Source: Tetragonia tetragonoides
Taxonomy: Eukaryota > Streptophyta > Magnoliopsida > Caryophyllales > Aizoaceae
Assembly: GCA_038025085.1 (NCBI GenBank)
Contig: CM076140.1
Coordinates: 38,191,501-38,255,500, forward strand
Direction of reading: 5' to 3'
Length of the DNA: 64,000 bases
A program made the position numbers and the translations under genes. This document shows, piece by piece, positions 1-12,031 of the stretch. Each line of letters starts with the position of its first letter. The first letter of the stretch is position 1. Below the pieces are notes generated by a model. That model saw only the letters and a list, made by a program, of their open reading frames with translations. It was not told the DNA's origin and ran no database searches.

Positions 1-376
1 AAGGTGGTCGCCTTGATAGATTTCTCTTTGTGGCTGAATGAACCCATGGGGGCTTTCATTAATGAGAATGTATTGTGAAGATGTTCATATCCACTGTTGA
101 ATCAAACGAATGAATCTGTCATCAAATATATTGACGACTGTAAATAAACGCCGAATTTTGACTTGTATTTCTTTTAAATAATTACTACAATTAATATTAG
201 CATTAACTGTAAGTACCCTAATTAAATAAGTCAATTGGGCTAAAAGGGAATTTAGGGTCCATAAGGTGACCCAACCCATTAGCAAAGCAAAGCCCAAAGC
301 CCAAAGAGAAAATAAAGCAAAAATCCAAAAAAGAGTATAAAAGAGAAAATACAAAAAATAAATAAGGAATGGAATT

Positions 377-435
377 ATGATGTCATGCATGACATCATTT
401 CATGACATCACTTTATGATGTCATGCATGACATCA
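377..435. repeat. Cluster of palindromic TGATGTCA/TGACATCA motifs
   Basis: Two nearly identical palindromes (377-398 and 415-435) each join TGATGTCA to its reverse complement through a shared centre. A further TGACATCA copy lies between them at 403-410. The cluster is about 460 bp upstream of the TATA box at 896-903. Its symmetry resembles bZIP-type binding sites, but that is inference only. Confidence 0.6.
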
Positions 436-2841
436 CAATAATCCTATGTTTCCATCCAATAGCTAAAGACAAAAGAGAATAATGGTAATAAGTAGAAATA
501 CCAAAATACCCTCTCATTTTCCATAAATTAACCCCCCACCAAAAAAATAAAATAAAAATAAAAAAAATTACTCTCCTCACATCCGAAAAAGGAGAAGAAA
601 AATTTAAAAAAAAACAAAAAAAAGTTCCCCCCGCACGTTTTTTATTCCTTTATTTATTTATTTTTTATTTAATTTTGTTTTTTCTTTTTATATTTTCTCT
701 TCCACCTTATCTCATCTTTTCTCTTTCCTACTCACTTGCACCTCACAAGATTCCTCCATCTTCTTCCTTCACCATAAATTTGATATTTGTCACCCTCCTA
801 TCCACATTCTCTCAACCATCATCTCACCATTCACCTACCATCAAATCTCATTCTCCATTTCTCCTAACCCTAATTCTCCCACATCTTTCCTCCCTTATAA
901 ATACACCTTAAAAAGTTGTTTTGAGGGCCCTTTGCCTTTTTCTCATCTCTATTTCTTAAAACCTCCTTCTCTCTCTAGTTTTCCTATCATCTTTTTAAAT
1001 TACTTCAATTTTTGAAGCTTTTCTAAAAACTTCTCTTAATTTCTAAAACTTCTTTTTTTTTTATCTAGTTAGTGCAAACTAAAGGGTGTTTATACTAACT
1101 AACTTAATTTTGAAGATTGAGATTTCTTGATCTATGCAAGGGTAATCTTTTATTTCTCTCCTTCAATTATATATTTTTTTCTAAGTGTTTTCACTAACCA
1201 TTTTATTTTGTATGTAATTTCAATTAAACCCTATTACCCCCCTTAGTAATCTCATTTTCACCAGTTGGACTCTTTATAGGTGTGGGCACGAACCACCCTA
1301 TTTTTTGAGCGGCCAAAATTCCTAGGTAAGGGTTCAAATGCCCACGGAAACCCGTCTCCATGGGGGACTTAGATCTAGCTTGTAGAGAGTGATTTTTTGC
1401 GATGAGGAAGAGAGTTGCTTGTGGCAAAATTGTGTGATCAATTGAATGTTTCTCTCTTTCTCATCACCATTTTCATTTTTTCTTTTACTTGAAATTGAAT
1501 AAAAAAGGTCATTTGCATATAGAGGCCTCAGATTTATTTTTTGTAAAAAGTTGTAATAATTGGGATTGTTGACAGTTTTTAGAGCAGAATTCATTTGTAG
1601 ATTTAGGAAGATCCAACGGTTGGAATTTGATGAAATTAGTGTCATAGGAAACCTTGTCCAGAAGGATTTCCAAGCAATAAAAATCATCTAGATCCAACGG
1701 CTAAATCGTACAAATTGAAGTTTGAAGTTTCTGTGTCTAAAAACGACCAACGTCCATAGATCTGTAAATAACTAATAAATGGTTAAGTTTTGAGATTGGT
1801 CTATTTCTGAGTAAATTGAAGAGGACTTCCCTAGATTTCTACAGCCACATATTTCAGTTTGGATACAAAATGAAATTTAAATGAATTTGCAAAAGATAAA
1901 GTAGCGCTATCTCTTTGAAAATTTTCTCAGATTTCGACCTTGTAAATAATTAGCTCAATTTAACCACTTAGGATAGTGTGTTTTTCTTGTAGGAAGTTCT
2001 TAGTGTGTCTACTTCAATATGTAAAGAAGAATTCGAGTTTAACAAGGTAGATGTAATTCTAAAATTAACCAACCGAGTATATGTCCAGAAATGATAACGT
2101 TCACTTAACTGAAAATTCTGCGGTGTTTTGCGCCTCTTCAATGAGAAATGAACTTTGATTTGAATAATAGACTCAATAAAAACACATCGACTTTGAAATC
2201 ACTCCATTCGGATGCGTTTTCGATTTTTAATGAATTAATCAAATCGAGTTTGGTTCTGTCAAAATGAAAGACAATTGGTTATTTTAGAACATTAGGGCTT
2301 TTATACAGTTCTTTTGTTTATTTTTTAAATAACTTAGACTTTTCTAAAATTCATGAAATTTTGGTTACATAGCCACCTTCAAATCTAGTCTAAGTCCTGT
2401 AAATATTAGACCTAGATCACTTGTAAACAATTCCCAATAACTCAAAAATCAATGGTCTGTCCAATGACTTCCAGAAGCTTGTAAGTCATGAATAACTCTG
2501 CGATCATCAACTGTCTTGACTTGAAAACATGAAGTAAAATGAACCAAGTTAGGCTTTTGAAGCACTCGATTTGGTTGAGTTATAACCGAGATATGAGTTT
2601 TAGAAGTTCTGTCCAGATTGTTGTAAAATCGATTTTGTTTGATTCTATGAACGATTTTCGTTTAATTATCAAACAAACTCACAAAAATACGAAACTTTTC
2701 AGTTTATTCTATTAGTGTGTTTCACTAATTATAAAAATAAATTTGGAGTTAATAAGTCGCGTTTGAACTAGTCCCTTGTCGGTTCTTTCAAACCGCCTTT
2801 TGTAAATAACCAATTATTTTGTAAATAAATCAATTCTTTTC

Positions 2842-3023
2842 TTTTTTGGTCTTTGCCAAGGGTATCCACCGTCGATTACAGTGACTAATCCTCTCGCCCC
2901 AACTGTCAGCGCACTAAGCGGTAGGGGGCTGACCAAGAGAGTTTTTTCATTCGCAAGAGTTGAGATGCGAACCCCCAACCACTTGTTTAAGGGATGAAGT
3001 GCTGAACCACTACACCAACCCAT
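2842..3023 (-). mobile_element. tRNA-derived SINE, copy 1
   Basis: On the minus strand the element begins with an A-box-like TGGTGTAGTGG (about 3021-3011), followed by a B-box-like GGTTCGCATCT, as expected for an internal RNA polymerase III promoter. It ends in a T/A-rich tail at about 2842. It aligns along nearly its whole length with the copy at 17485-17660. No clear target-site duplication is visible here. The body also matches the pattern of Au-type plant SINEs from memory, which needs a repeat-library check. Confidence 0.75.
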
Positions 3024-4646
3024 TTTGGTTAAATGAACCAACCTATCTTGGTTAAATAAATCAATTCTTTTGTAAATGAACCAATCCTTTGTGAATAATT
3101 CCAACTTTTGAAGACGAAGATCAAGACCGAGCCCCGGAGGCGCCATGTACATAAAGATCAAGTCTTTTTCTCTCTTTTTTAGGATTTTTAGACATTTTTT
3201 GTATTTTATTGTAAATACTCGATTTGTAATTCATTTATTCCGAGGCCTCTTTAATTGCATTTTGTACATTTGCATTCATATGCTTCCACCTAATAATTCA
3301 ACTCGGAAAATAAAATAAAAAGAACTTCTCTCACTTGTGTGATATATATTATGTTAAAAATGTTTTTTAAAACCAGTATATTCGTTTATGTACATAATCC
3401 GGCCCGGGGCCAAATTCGAGGTTAGAATCAGAAATTTGCTTTTACGCGATCATGGGTGTTCCACCTACCATTCCATCAAACCACCTTCATACAAATCACA
3501 TTCCCCAGTGGAATCCACATTTCCCCAGTTACAACCATTTTCCCCATTGGAATAGCTATGATCGAATAGAAGCTAATTATTGATCGTCCCCTCTTATTTG
3601 GCTTCGGGCCACCCCGGGGGATCCTATCGAAAAGACTCCTTTAAGCCATTACCCACCAATACATATCCATACTCTATACAAATCATCCATTTATTCACCC
3701 CCAATGAATGTTATTCCCCAGTAAAGAACGAATATTTTTGAGAAGTTTAATCTTTATACTCAAAACTAAGAATTGGGTTGATCCTCGTATATTACCAAAT
3801 GCTGTTGGGTTGAACGCCTCGAATGAGCAGGCTAATCATCCCATTTGAGCATTTTCCTACTTCTTCGAGGAGAGTAGGGGCTTTCTTGGATCAATTCGAC
3901 TCTAAGTTGCGAGTCCTCCCATAAGTTTCTCAATCATATCCCTCTTTATGGGAAAGAACATCCATATCCGCCTTAGTGGCACCCAAGGAGTCTTACTGAC
4001 CGGATCCCCGGTCAGAACTATGTAAGGGTTTTGATCTAGGAATATATTCAAGACCTACGATGAATGGTACGTAGTGCAGTATTTGCAATATCCAAACCCG
4101 CCGTACATAAACGAATATACCGGTTCAAAATCGATTTTTTTTGTGTGATAAGTGACAATGTGCAAATATATGTGTTTTTCTTTTATTAACCAAGGCATTA
4201 CATAATTCAATTCAAAACTTTCATATGGGATACAACGTATTAGTAACGAGCCCGTACTCAGTACGGAGAAGGAGACGGGTCCGAGGATGTCCACACCTTC
4301 TAACCTAGACCCCGAACTAAGATCTCTGATTCGCAGACCAGTCAAAGAAGTTTCGTGCCTTATCGCGATGGAGTCAACTTTTGGGTTTCTTAAATGGTTT
4401 TCTTTAAAATCGTTTATAAAACCCTTTATTTTGTAAAAACCCTTCCTTGTTAACAAGGTGGCGACTCTTCTTTTGTAAAAACCCGTCCTTGTTCGGGCCA
4501 TAACAAGGTGGCGACTTCGAACCTTAAGATGATTCCTTGACAATTAGCCTCTTCAATCGATCGATTTTCGTGGGATGTGCCTCTGACATGTAACGCGACG
4601 GTTCCCGGGTCCTAATCCAGAAAAACCCGAAAATCTGACCCCACAA

Positions 4647-5459
4647 TGACCAATCAATATTAAAGGTCCAAATTAGAGTGTTACTTAGATTTTTATTATT
4701 TAAATTTACGAATGATGTATGATATATGTGATACGTTTAAAATTTTTATAGCATTGTTGTTAATGTCAAAATAAAACTTTCATTGAACAACCATTTATTA
4801 ATCATATAATTAATTTTAATTATGAGGTATTCAACTTGTGTAATTTTAGGTTAGAACTCATGAAAGATTAAATTATTTGCACCCAATAATTATATTTATG
4901 GATTCGCCACTGTTGAAGTGGGCTTTGAGAAGAATTAAAGCCATTAGACCTCAATCACATGCCCTGGGTATTTGGTTTGCAAGTACTAGAGTATCACATA
5001 TGTGATGAGTGTAACAAAGAATTGCAGCAACATTATTTGAAAAAGCAGCAAATCACAAGAACCATTCTATATATGTTTTTTTTTTGGCTCTTCATTCTGT
5101 GTTTGGTTAATTATTCCTAAACTATCCGTTATACTTTTAACTTTTTGGTCATAAAAACTTATTTAATGCCAAAAAAAAAAAAAACGAAAAAAGCTAGAAA
5201 GGGAATATGTCAGTTTTGCTAGGAATGGTAAATTGGTAATTTTCTAGTTAGGTTCATAAGCTAGACAATCGTTGGCAATCATCTCAGCAACATGATTTGC
5301 TCCCTTGACGTAGTGCTTAATATTCATGCTTAGAAATCATAAAGAAGTCAGAAGTTCCCATGTTGCTTGGTGTGTTGGAGAATTTGTCAACAACTAGTCT
5401 AACAGGTAATCACATTTTTCTAGTGGTTGCAATCAATCATCTTTAAGCTATCTCTCATA
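4647..5459. other. AT-rich intergenic stretch, nothing recognised
   Basis: I see no supported coding frame, RNA gene or repeat terminus here apart from short A and T runs. Confidence 0.5.
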
Positions 5460-5680
5460 TGGTCTTAGGCCCTCTTATTTTCGTCGATTCCATGCTGCAT
5501 TTCGTTCCGTTCCGTTCCAATCCGTTCCGTTCCGTTCCGTTTCGCGCCGCATTCTGTACTTCATTTTGTCTCACATATTTTTGAATTATCTGCGCCGCGC
5601 CGTTCCGTTTCGTTCCATTCCAATTCGTTCCGTTCCTCACCATCCCGCACCATTCCGTTGAAGAGAACATGGCCTTAGTC
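5460..5680. repeat. Pentanucleotide-rich MITE-like element, GGAAC/GTTCC repeats
   Basis: The core at about 5498-5648 is built from degenerate GTTCC units. The two ends look like diverged inverted repeats (left GGCCCTCTTATTTTCGTC; right end read inward GGCCATGTTCTCTTCAAC). An open frame on the minus strand translates to repeated Asn-Gly-Thr-Glu/Lys-Arg units and is a by-product of the repeat, not a gene. Confidence 0.55.
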
Positions 5681-6155
5681 GTTTAATTTGGGACATAATG
5701 TATTATGAGTTGCAATGTTAACACTTTATTTCCCCAATTTGACCCAGTAGTTTAGTCAAAAGCTGCATACAATTCAGCATATATAAACCATAATGGATAA
5801 AGGGGTTCTCATTTAATTAAAATTGAGCTCTTATAATGCTTAACATTATTGTCTCTAATGGACAAAAATCCCAAGCATCAAAGTTCTTTATTTTAACCAA
5901 AAATTTTGAGGTTGGATAAGGTGTACTGCTACTGATAATAACATCTTGTTTCTACTTTTGCAAATGTACTATTGGGAGATAGATAAAATAGTTATCCAAT
6001 AGATCAGTCTATCTGTTTAGAATCGAGTTCAGATAATCTACCCATCAACTAATCTACCTATGTGATGTGTATTACAAAAATAAATTTTTAACTAAAAACA
6101 AAATATCAAAAGTAACCAATTACTACCTCACCCATCACATGGGTAGACTACCCAC
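5681..6155. other. Intergenic, nothing recognised
   Basis: AT-rich sequence without a supportable gene. It ends at the T-run that marks the 3' poly(A) of the minus-strand LINE. Confidence 0.4.
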
Positions 6156-6291
6156 TTTTTTTTTTTAAATAGCAAAAAGAATAGTCTTAAAGCCCTCATA
6201 TATACACCATCCGTTTAAGCAAACAGTAAAAACCAAAACAAAGTCCTAAACCCATGCGTACAATAAACCCCCTCCCCACACCCTTTTTTGC

Positions 6292-7349
6292 GGAAAAGGG
6301 TACAGCTACACATTGTGTGGTATGTGTTTTTCACACAGGTCAGTAAAATCTAACATAAATAAATTAATAAAAATTAGCTTAAAAAGTCAAAATAAGTTAG
6401 TTAGAAGTAAGTCACATTGTGTGCTTTAAATTTCAAATGTTTATTGGCAAAAGGGGTAGATTTACGTAAGTTAGTGTTTTAGGAGTTCAACATGTAGTAG
6501 GAGACTTAATTCTTTTTTTTTCTTTTTTATTTATGAAATAGGGGTCTTATTTGATATAACTGAATGAAATAATGCTTGACTTTATACTCCGATTTGTATA
6601 TAAATTTGTGTGAGCTTTGACATTTTTCTTAGGTGAACATATTCTTGCCGCACCACCACACGACATTCAGTCACTTTTGTTGTATGATGCTATAGATATC
6701 GGGTCACTTCGTACTATACTACTATACCCATGTAACTGGGCATCAACCCTGCCTTTTTCTCAAAAAAAAACAAACAATGCAAGTATGTATGGTACCTTTA
6801 TGCATACCTTATGTTAAGTAACATATACATGATCCTTTTTTTTTAAAAAAAAAGAGTCACAGATCGTATTTATGCATGATGAATGAATGATACATCCAAT
6901 TATATACGTATTGTGCATTTAGGCAAAAAGTAGGGCCATAAATCAAACCACATGATTAACGATGAGTGATGATATGCACCTTTTATACGCAATAAAACTA
7001 CATAATATAGCAAATCAATCAGTTGTAACTATTCTACTTTTGCATTTATTAATTTATAATTATCTAGTATTTTTTTTCACTTTTACGCTTATTATCTTCT
7101 CAAAAAAAAAAAAAAAAAGAACTCGATCTAATAGTTAAATTTACCCACTTTTCTCTAAACCTATCTAGTTCCTAAATTTTCTCCTAAGTCCCAACTAATT
7201 TTTTTACTCTCTAAATATTTTATTTTCTCTCCCTATAACTCTCCTTCAAGTTGGACTAGAAAAGAATATTACAAGACAATGATGTGTCAATTTATTATTA
7301 ATTTGTGTAAAAAAATATTTCCACACATGGTGTAGCTAGAAAAGGGTCC
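6292..7349. mobile_element. Non-autonomous Mutator-like element with 9-bp target duplication
   Basis: The two ends read inward share AGCTACAC..TGTGTGG and then a T-rich stretch with ACACA, giving imperfect terminal inverted repeats of about 40 bp. The 9-bp word CTTTTTTGC flanks both sides (6283-6291 and 7350-7358). Removing the element restores the LINE frame around LAKKG. No transposase is encoded in the 1.06-kb body, which is AT-rich. Mutator affiliation rests on TSD length and TIR style only. Confidence 0.6.
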
Positions 7350-7445
7350 CTTTTTTGCTAGTATAACAATGTTTACATTTTATTATCTAATTACATGAAT
7401 AATATTAAAGTCGGGTAAAATAGAAATAGTCGAATCAATTTCATT

Positions 7446-7680
7446 TATTTTTTTTTATAATTGAACATTCTTATATTAATGAAATGATCATTACAGAAAA
7501 TGCTATGAATGCTACGCCACCATATCAATTAACACCATTCCCACCTTTTAGGAATAGTTTGGCATAATGTCAAGATCATCTACCATGGCATAGCAAGAGG
7601 GAGAACTATTATAACACATACAAAAATATCTAAAACCACGCTACGAAATCATTTTCTTTAAGAAGCCCCTTCTTTGCCAA
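7446..7680 (-). mobile_element. Short LINE 3'-end insertion with 18-bp target duplication
   Basis: The word AGTCGAATCAATTTCATT is present at 7428-7445 and 7681-7698. Between the copies, on the minus strand, lies the very end of a LINE ORF2 (LAKKGLLKEN-like tail of RNase H), a 3' UTR and a poly(A) seen as the T-run at 7448-7456. This is a heavily 5'-truncated retrotransposition product that landed in the RNase H region of the older LINE. Confidence 0.7.
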
Positions 7681-8335
7681 AGTCGAATCAATTTCATTGA
7701 AGGTGCTCCATCATTGCCAAGGACGTTTGTCTTTGTCTTTGATCCAACTAACAACATTTGCTGAATCTATCACAATTAATATGAACTTTGCAATGTACCC
7801 AATTTTCCTTCTACCTCAGCATTGAGAGGCCATGGTGACACCAAGATCGTTTGAAAAAACTTTCTGTATATTGCCTTATATAGTCTCTGAAAATGCCGCC
7901 ACAACCTGCAGGACCAGTTTCACCAACAACGGAGCCAACCGTATTGGCTTTCCAAGTCTGGTCATCGGTTCAACTCATTATCGAAATGTTGCTTAATTGA
8001 CCCCATTTCAATTAAACATGGGGAAGAATCCCGGCCCATTGATGAAAGCAAGAAAGACCAAGAGATATAAATGTTTTGATCCACCACCACCAAACCCTCA
8101 TTTTTATGAGATCAACAACCTCCGCTGCTGGAATAGTATTTGATGAAAACATTTCTGGTTATGAAAGAGCCAAATGGACCATAAAGTTGCATGAAAAACA
8201 CAAGACCAAACTCGTCCCACCTGAGAATTAATAGAAAATACCTGTCAGTGCAACAAAATCTCCTCAATTGTTCTAGGACTGCACCACGCTACTCTCCACC
8301 AGAAGTGAATCTGGTACCAAACTTCTTGTGCATAG

Positions 8336-9602
8336 TGTAGACGCCAAAAAAGCGTCTTCAGATTTCTCCGCAAAAGTCCGATGATGAAAGGAGTAATATA
8401 TAAACTTGAACTGCTATGCTTGCTTTAATAGTTAAGATAAGGTCTCAGGTTTTTCCTCCAAACACTCCTTCATTCCATTTCACTCAAAAGCCTCGTTCAA
8501 GAGCTTTCCAACGACACGTCTCATGCCTCTTTCCGACTCCCGGTCGCCAAGTTGGATTTAAGGGTAAAACCTTTTTACCGTTCAGGGGTAAAACGGTCTT
8601 TTCGCACTTTTCGTAATATTTAAATTCCCCCGAAAAATAAAAATGGGCTGGATGTCGTCATTATGACAGCATCCAGCTGGCTGCTGACAGTCGTCAGCGG
8701 CCCTAGGACTTTTCCCAGGGCCGCTAGCGGCGCTGACCCTGCTTTGGGCCCGTCTCATTTTTCAAGCCCGTCTCATTTTTCAGCTCAATTTCTGCCGTCA
8801 AACCCTACTTCCCACGCCTATATAAACAACCCTTCACCCTCAGTTCAAAAGACACAGCCTACAGTTGGCAACCTGTATTTTCGGTTGAGTACTCCCGAGC
8901 TTCTCCCTCTTTCTTCTAAAATTTGAAATCTTGCTTTACTATTTTTGTCAAATATAGCCTACAGTTTAGGTACAAATTCCTGAGAGCTCAAATTAAATTG
9001 CTTGTCTAATTATTTATTTTCTAGTAGTCATAATGTAGATATCATGCTAGAATAACGTTTTTATTGCTTCCTAAATATTGTCTATAGTCGTTGTGCTGCT
9101 CAACTTGTCAATCGAATGCATGTCTAAATAAGGGTTAAAATAAATGTCGTGATGCTTGTGATGAACCAATTAATAGTCTAAGTCTAGGTTGTTAATCCGG
9201 TTTTGCATGGGAATTATGTCTTTAAATTATTAAGCAAACTTGAGTTAGTAGAGGTCGTCATAATTCGGGCGAGTTGGGTGCCTAACACCTTCCGACCTCG
9301 TACCTTCGCCCCCGGCCGAACCTATTAGTTTTGGGTACTCATATGTTCTACATGAACGGGAGTCTTTCTAAAAACATGATTAGTTCTCTTATCGCGCTAT
9401 TGGGTTGTCCCTTCGGTTTGTCCCTTCGATAAAACGCCGGTAACAGATTTGTGACCTCTTTTATGGTTTTTATTCAATTTAAGTCTTTTCAAAAGCTTTT
9501 CTAACTCGATAGTCCCTTGAACTTATCTAAGCTCCCAACTGACAAATTTTCTATAAGGACGCACTCCGTGGAACAAGGTTGAAAAAATCCCGAGTCCTTA
9601 CA
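8336..9602 (+). repeat. 5' LTR of the Tat element
   Basis: The LTR starts TGTAGACGCC and ends CCGAGTCCTTACA. The U3 promoter carries TATATAAA at 8819-8826, about 100 bp downstream of a 12-bp perfect palindrome (GCCGCTAGCGGC) at 8720-8731. The 3' portion (8711-9602) aligns closely with the 3' LTR at 15832-16724, with scattered substitutions. Confidence 0.85.
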
Positions 9603-9603
9603 A

Positions 9604-9621
9604 TGGCGACTTCATTGGGGA
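9604..9621 (+). other. Primer-binding site of the Tat element
   Basis: TGGCGACTTCATTGGGGA begins one base after the 5' LTR end. This is the form expected for Tat/Ogre elements, usually described as matching a plant tRNA-Arg 3' end (family knowledge, not checked here). Confidence 0.7.
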
Positions 9622-10877
9622 ATTATTTAAGAGGGTGAGACTCGAAAGTCAAGTTTGCTTAATTGTTTAATAACACGTTCCATATTTTTTTGCATCATTT
9701 GCATTATTTGCATGTGCCTTGGCACAACCTTTTGACCCTTATCGACCCTTGAGGAAGTTAGTGTCGCAACTCGTAGACAACCCGTATATCTAAAGGAATA
9801 TACAGTTGTCCTATCGTGCAAATCGACGCTTCCTCACCCATGACTCATCAATCCTTGTTGATGAAAAGAGTTACAATTGATGTGTCGACCATCCGCCGAA
9901 CGGAAATTGTAATTTGTCGTGGTAACCTCACATGAGCCAAAAGCCTCTAACCCACATTTGTGCATCCGCTTGCTTGTTGTTCATGTGTCGTTGTAATGCC
10001 CGTCTGATCACATGTTTGCCTGTAAACTGCATTGTTATTATGCTTGCATGAATGCATGAATACCGTGATTATGTGTCAACATGTACTTACGTGCTAGGAG
10101 TCATTTTTTTTTTTAGCTTGTTCCTAATGCCCAAAGATGGTGCGAGAATTCAAATTCAATGAACACTCATCATTTTCCCAATGATATTTTCTAAAAAGTC
10201 ATGAACAATTTTCTAGGATCTTTTTAGCTAGTAAAAAAAAGAGTCAGTCTTCCAATTTTCCCTTTCCATTTTCCTATTTCTTTATTTTTCTTTTTTTTGA
10301 TGTAATTCAGATTCGGTCAAAAAAAAAGAAAAATCAAAAAAAAAAATAAAAAATGGCAAAACACAAAAAAAATAAAAATAAAAATAAAAATTGAAAAATA
10401 AAAAACAAGACCGAAATTCTTTTTATTTTATTTTATCCCATTTTTCATTTTCTTTGAGTTTAGAAAAATAAAAATTTGGATAGTCCATCTTTTCCTATCT
10501 TATTTTCGTCCATTGACTTTGTTTTCTTTAGTATTAGGAAATAATTGGGCATTTCGGCTTAAGGACTTTTCTTTTTTAGGACAATATTTTTTCTATATGT
10601 GGGTCAATTTTTCGTTAGGTGAGAGTCTCATGGTTTTTCTTGTTACTAAGTGCTCCGTGCTTCCTATTCAGGATAGGGGGTCCAAGGAAGAAAGGAAATC
10701 TTGTGAAAAGTTGGGCTCGGCCTTTTGCAAGGCTGGTTCGTCTGCGGCCGTCTACACCAACAGGTTCTCGTTTACCTCCACCACAAACAGCCTCACCACC
10801 ATATTCCAAAAGGCCATCACCCCATAATCCATCACCACCACAAAGCTCACCCCGCCAATCACACCCCAAGCTTCACA

Positions 10878-11644
10878 ATGACCAGAACCATTGACGAGAA
10901 GTTTGATGAGATCATGGGTAAATTGGAAAGGATGCGACTCAAGGTTGAAGAGTTGGAAAGAAAGAAAAAGGATGAAGCAAGAATCCTCTCTGACTCAAGT
11001 ACTGAAGATAATGAGCAGGTCGCTAAGCCCAAAAAGATTGACTCCATTGCCAACTACAATGCCAGGGATAATGAGGTCGATCCCAAAATCAAGGGCAAAC
11101 TTCCAGCCAAGTTATCCATGCCCGAGGTTCCGACATTTACTAGAACTGATGATCCAAAAAATCACTTCAAGGCCTTCACTATCGCCATGGTTTTAAGAGG
11201 ACTTGACGAAAGCATCTACATACACTTGTTCCCGTAGACTCTGGATGCCTCGACTTGCGTTGGTTCTACACCTTGAATTTAGAAAACTACCATATCTGGT
11301 CAGAGTTCGCCATAATCTTCCTTGCACGCTACAAGGAAAATGTTATCCTCTCCATGACCCTTCGAGAATTAGAAATCACCAAGCAAGGAAAGGATGAGGG
11401 GTTCCTTGCCTTCCTTCAACGTTGGAGGCTGAAGGTAGCCAAACTAGTTGAGAAGCCTGCGGAGAGTGATCAAATCCGCCAATTCATCAAGAATCTGCAA
11501 CCTGTTTACCAAGAACGGCTCATGTACCAAGTATTTGACTCATACAACCGACACTATGATGTGGGTATCTTAGTTGACAATAATCTTTACTGTCAACATC
11601 ATCGGGTGTTTGGCCACCGTACGGATGACTGCATCCTCCCGTAA
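10878..11644 (+). pseudogene. gag relic of the Tat element
   Basis: The first segment starts with ATG at 10878 (MTRTIDEKFDEIMGKL) and has a charged coiled-coil-like stretch, EKFDEIMGKLERMRLKVEEL. It continues through the LPAKLSMPEVPTF region into the capsid-like start and stops at 11237. The reading then resumes in another frame at 11255-11644, with the capsid-like WFYTLNLENYHIWSEFAIIF motif. It ends in a Tat-type YCQHHRVFGHRTDDC zinc-knuckle-like motif. The break near 11237-11255 means no full Gag can be made. The downstream 390 bp contain none of the expected protease or RT. Confidence 0.7.
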
Positions 11645-12031
11645 TAGGACATACAAGAAATCATGGACAAGAAGGAAAAAGACGATGCTTATAAAACCCG
11701 GAATTAGTTGGTTAGCCGCAGGAGCTAGAGGAGTCGAGTTTGAGTCTCCAAGTTTTGTCGAGTTAGGGTCCTAGCTAAATCTTTAGGTTGAGTCTTGAAT
11801 AGGGGGTGTTCTCCTTTTTACTTTCCTTCTAAGTCTAGTTTCTTTTTTTTAACGGGTATTAGAGACTCTCTTCTCTAAAGTCATGTGTGCTTATCTATTT
11901 TTGCAAATTAATAAAAGTCCTCTTGCTCATTTCTTTCTTTGTTTAGCTATTGACAAATCCAATGAATACAAAGTTGCACAAATCATTAACTATTTAGTTT
12001 AAGCAATGTAAGTAAACTTCGCAAAGTAAGA

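Larger units (their letters stand above)
1..4646 (+). mobile_element. Long LTR-like region of a Ty3/gypsy (probably Tat-lineage) retrotransposon, left end outside window
   Basis: No intact coding frame is visible. A TATA box (TATAAATA, 896-903) sits upstream of a pyrimidine-rich leader-like stretch, as in an LTR promoter. Near the right end the word AAGGTGGCGACT occurs twice (4455-4466 and 4505-4516), and a variant starts the window. The same word lies near the 3' end of the Tat-type LTRs at 53989-57179, which suggests a related LTR ending close to 4646 (...CCCCACA). A short proline/histidine-rich frame at 3452-3583 is probably chance. The boundaries are inferred, and the second LTR and coding region are not in the window. 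Confidence 0.4.

Noticed and set aside
675..911. Hydrophobic small open frame on the plus strand
   Set aside because: It ends across the TATA box of the putative LTR promoter and consists of pyrimidine-rich sequence; no support as a gene.
5455..5670. Minus-strand frame with Asn-Gly-Thr-Glu-Arg repeats
   Set aside because: By-product of the GGAAC pentanucleotide repeat.
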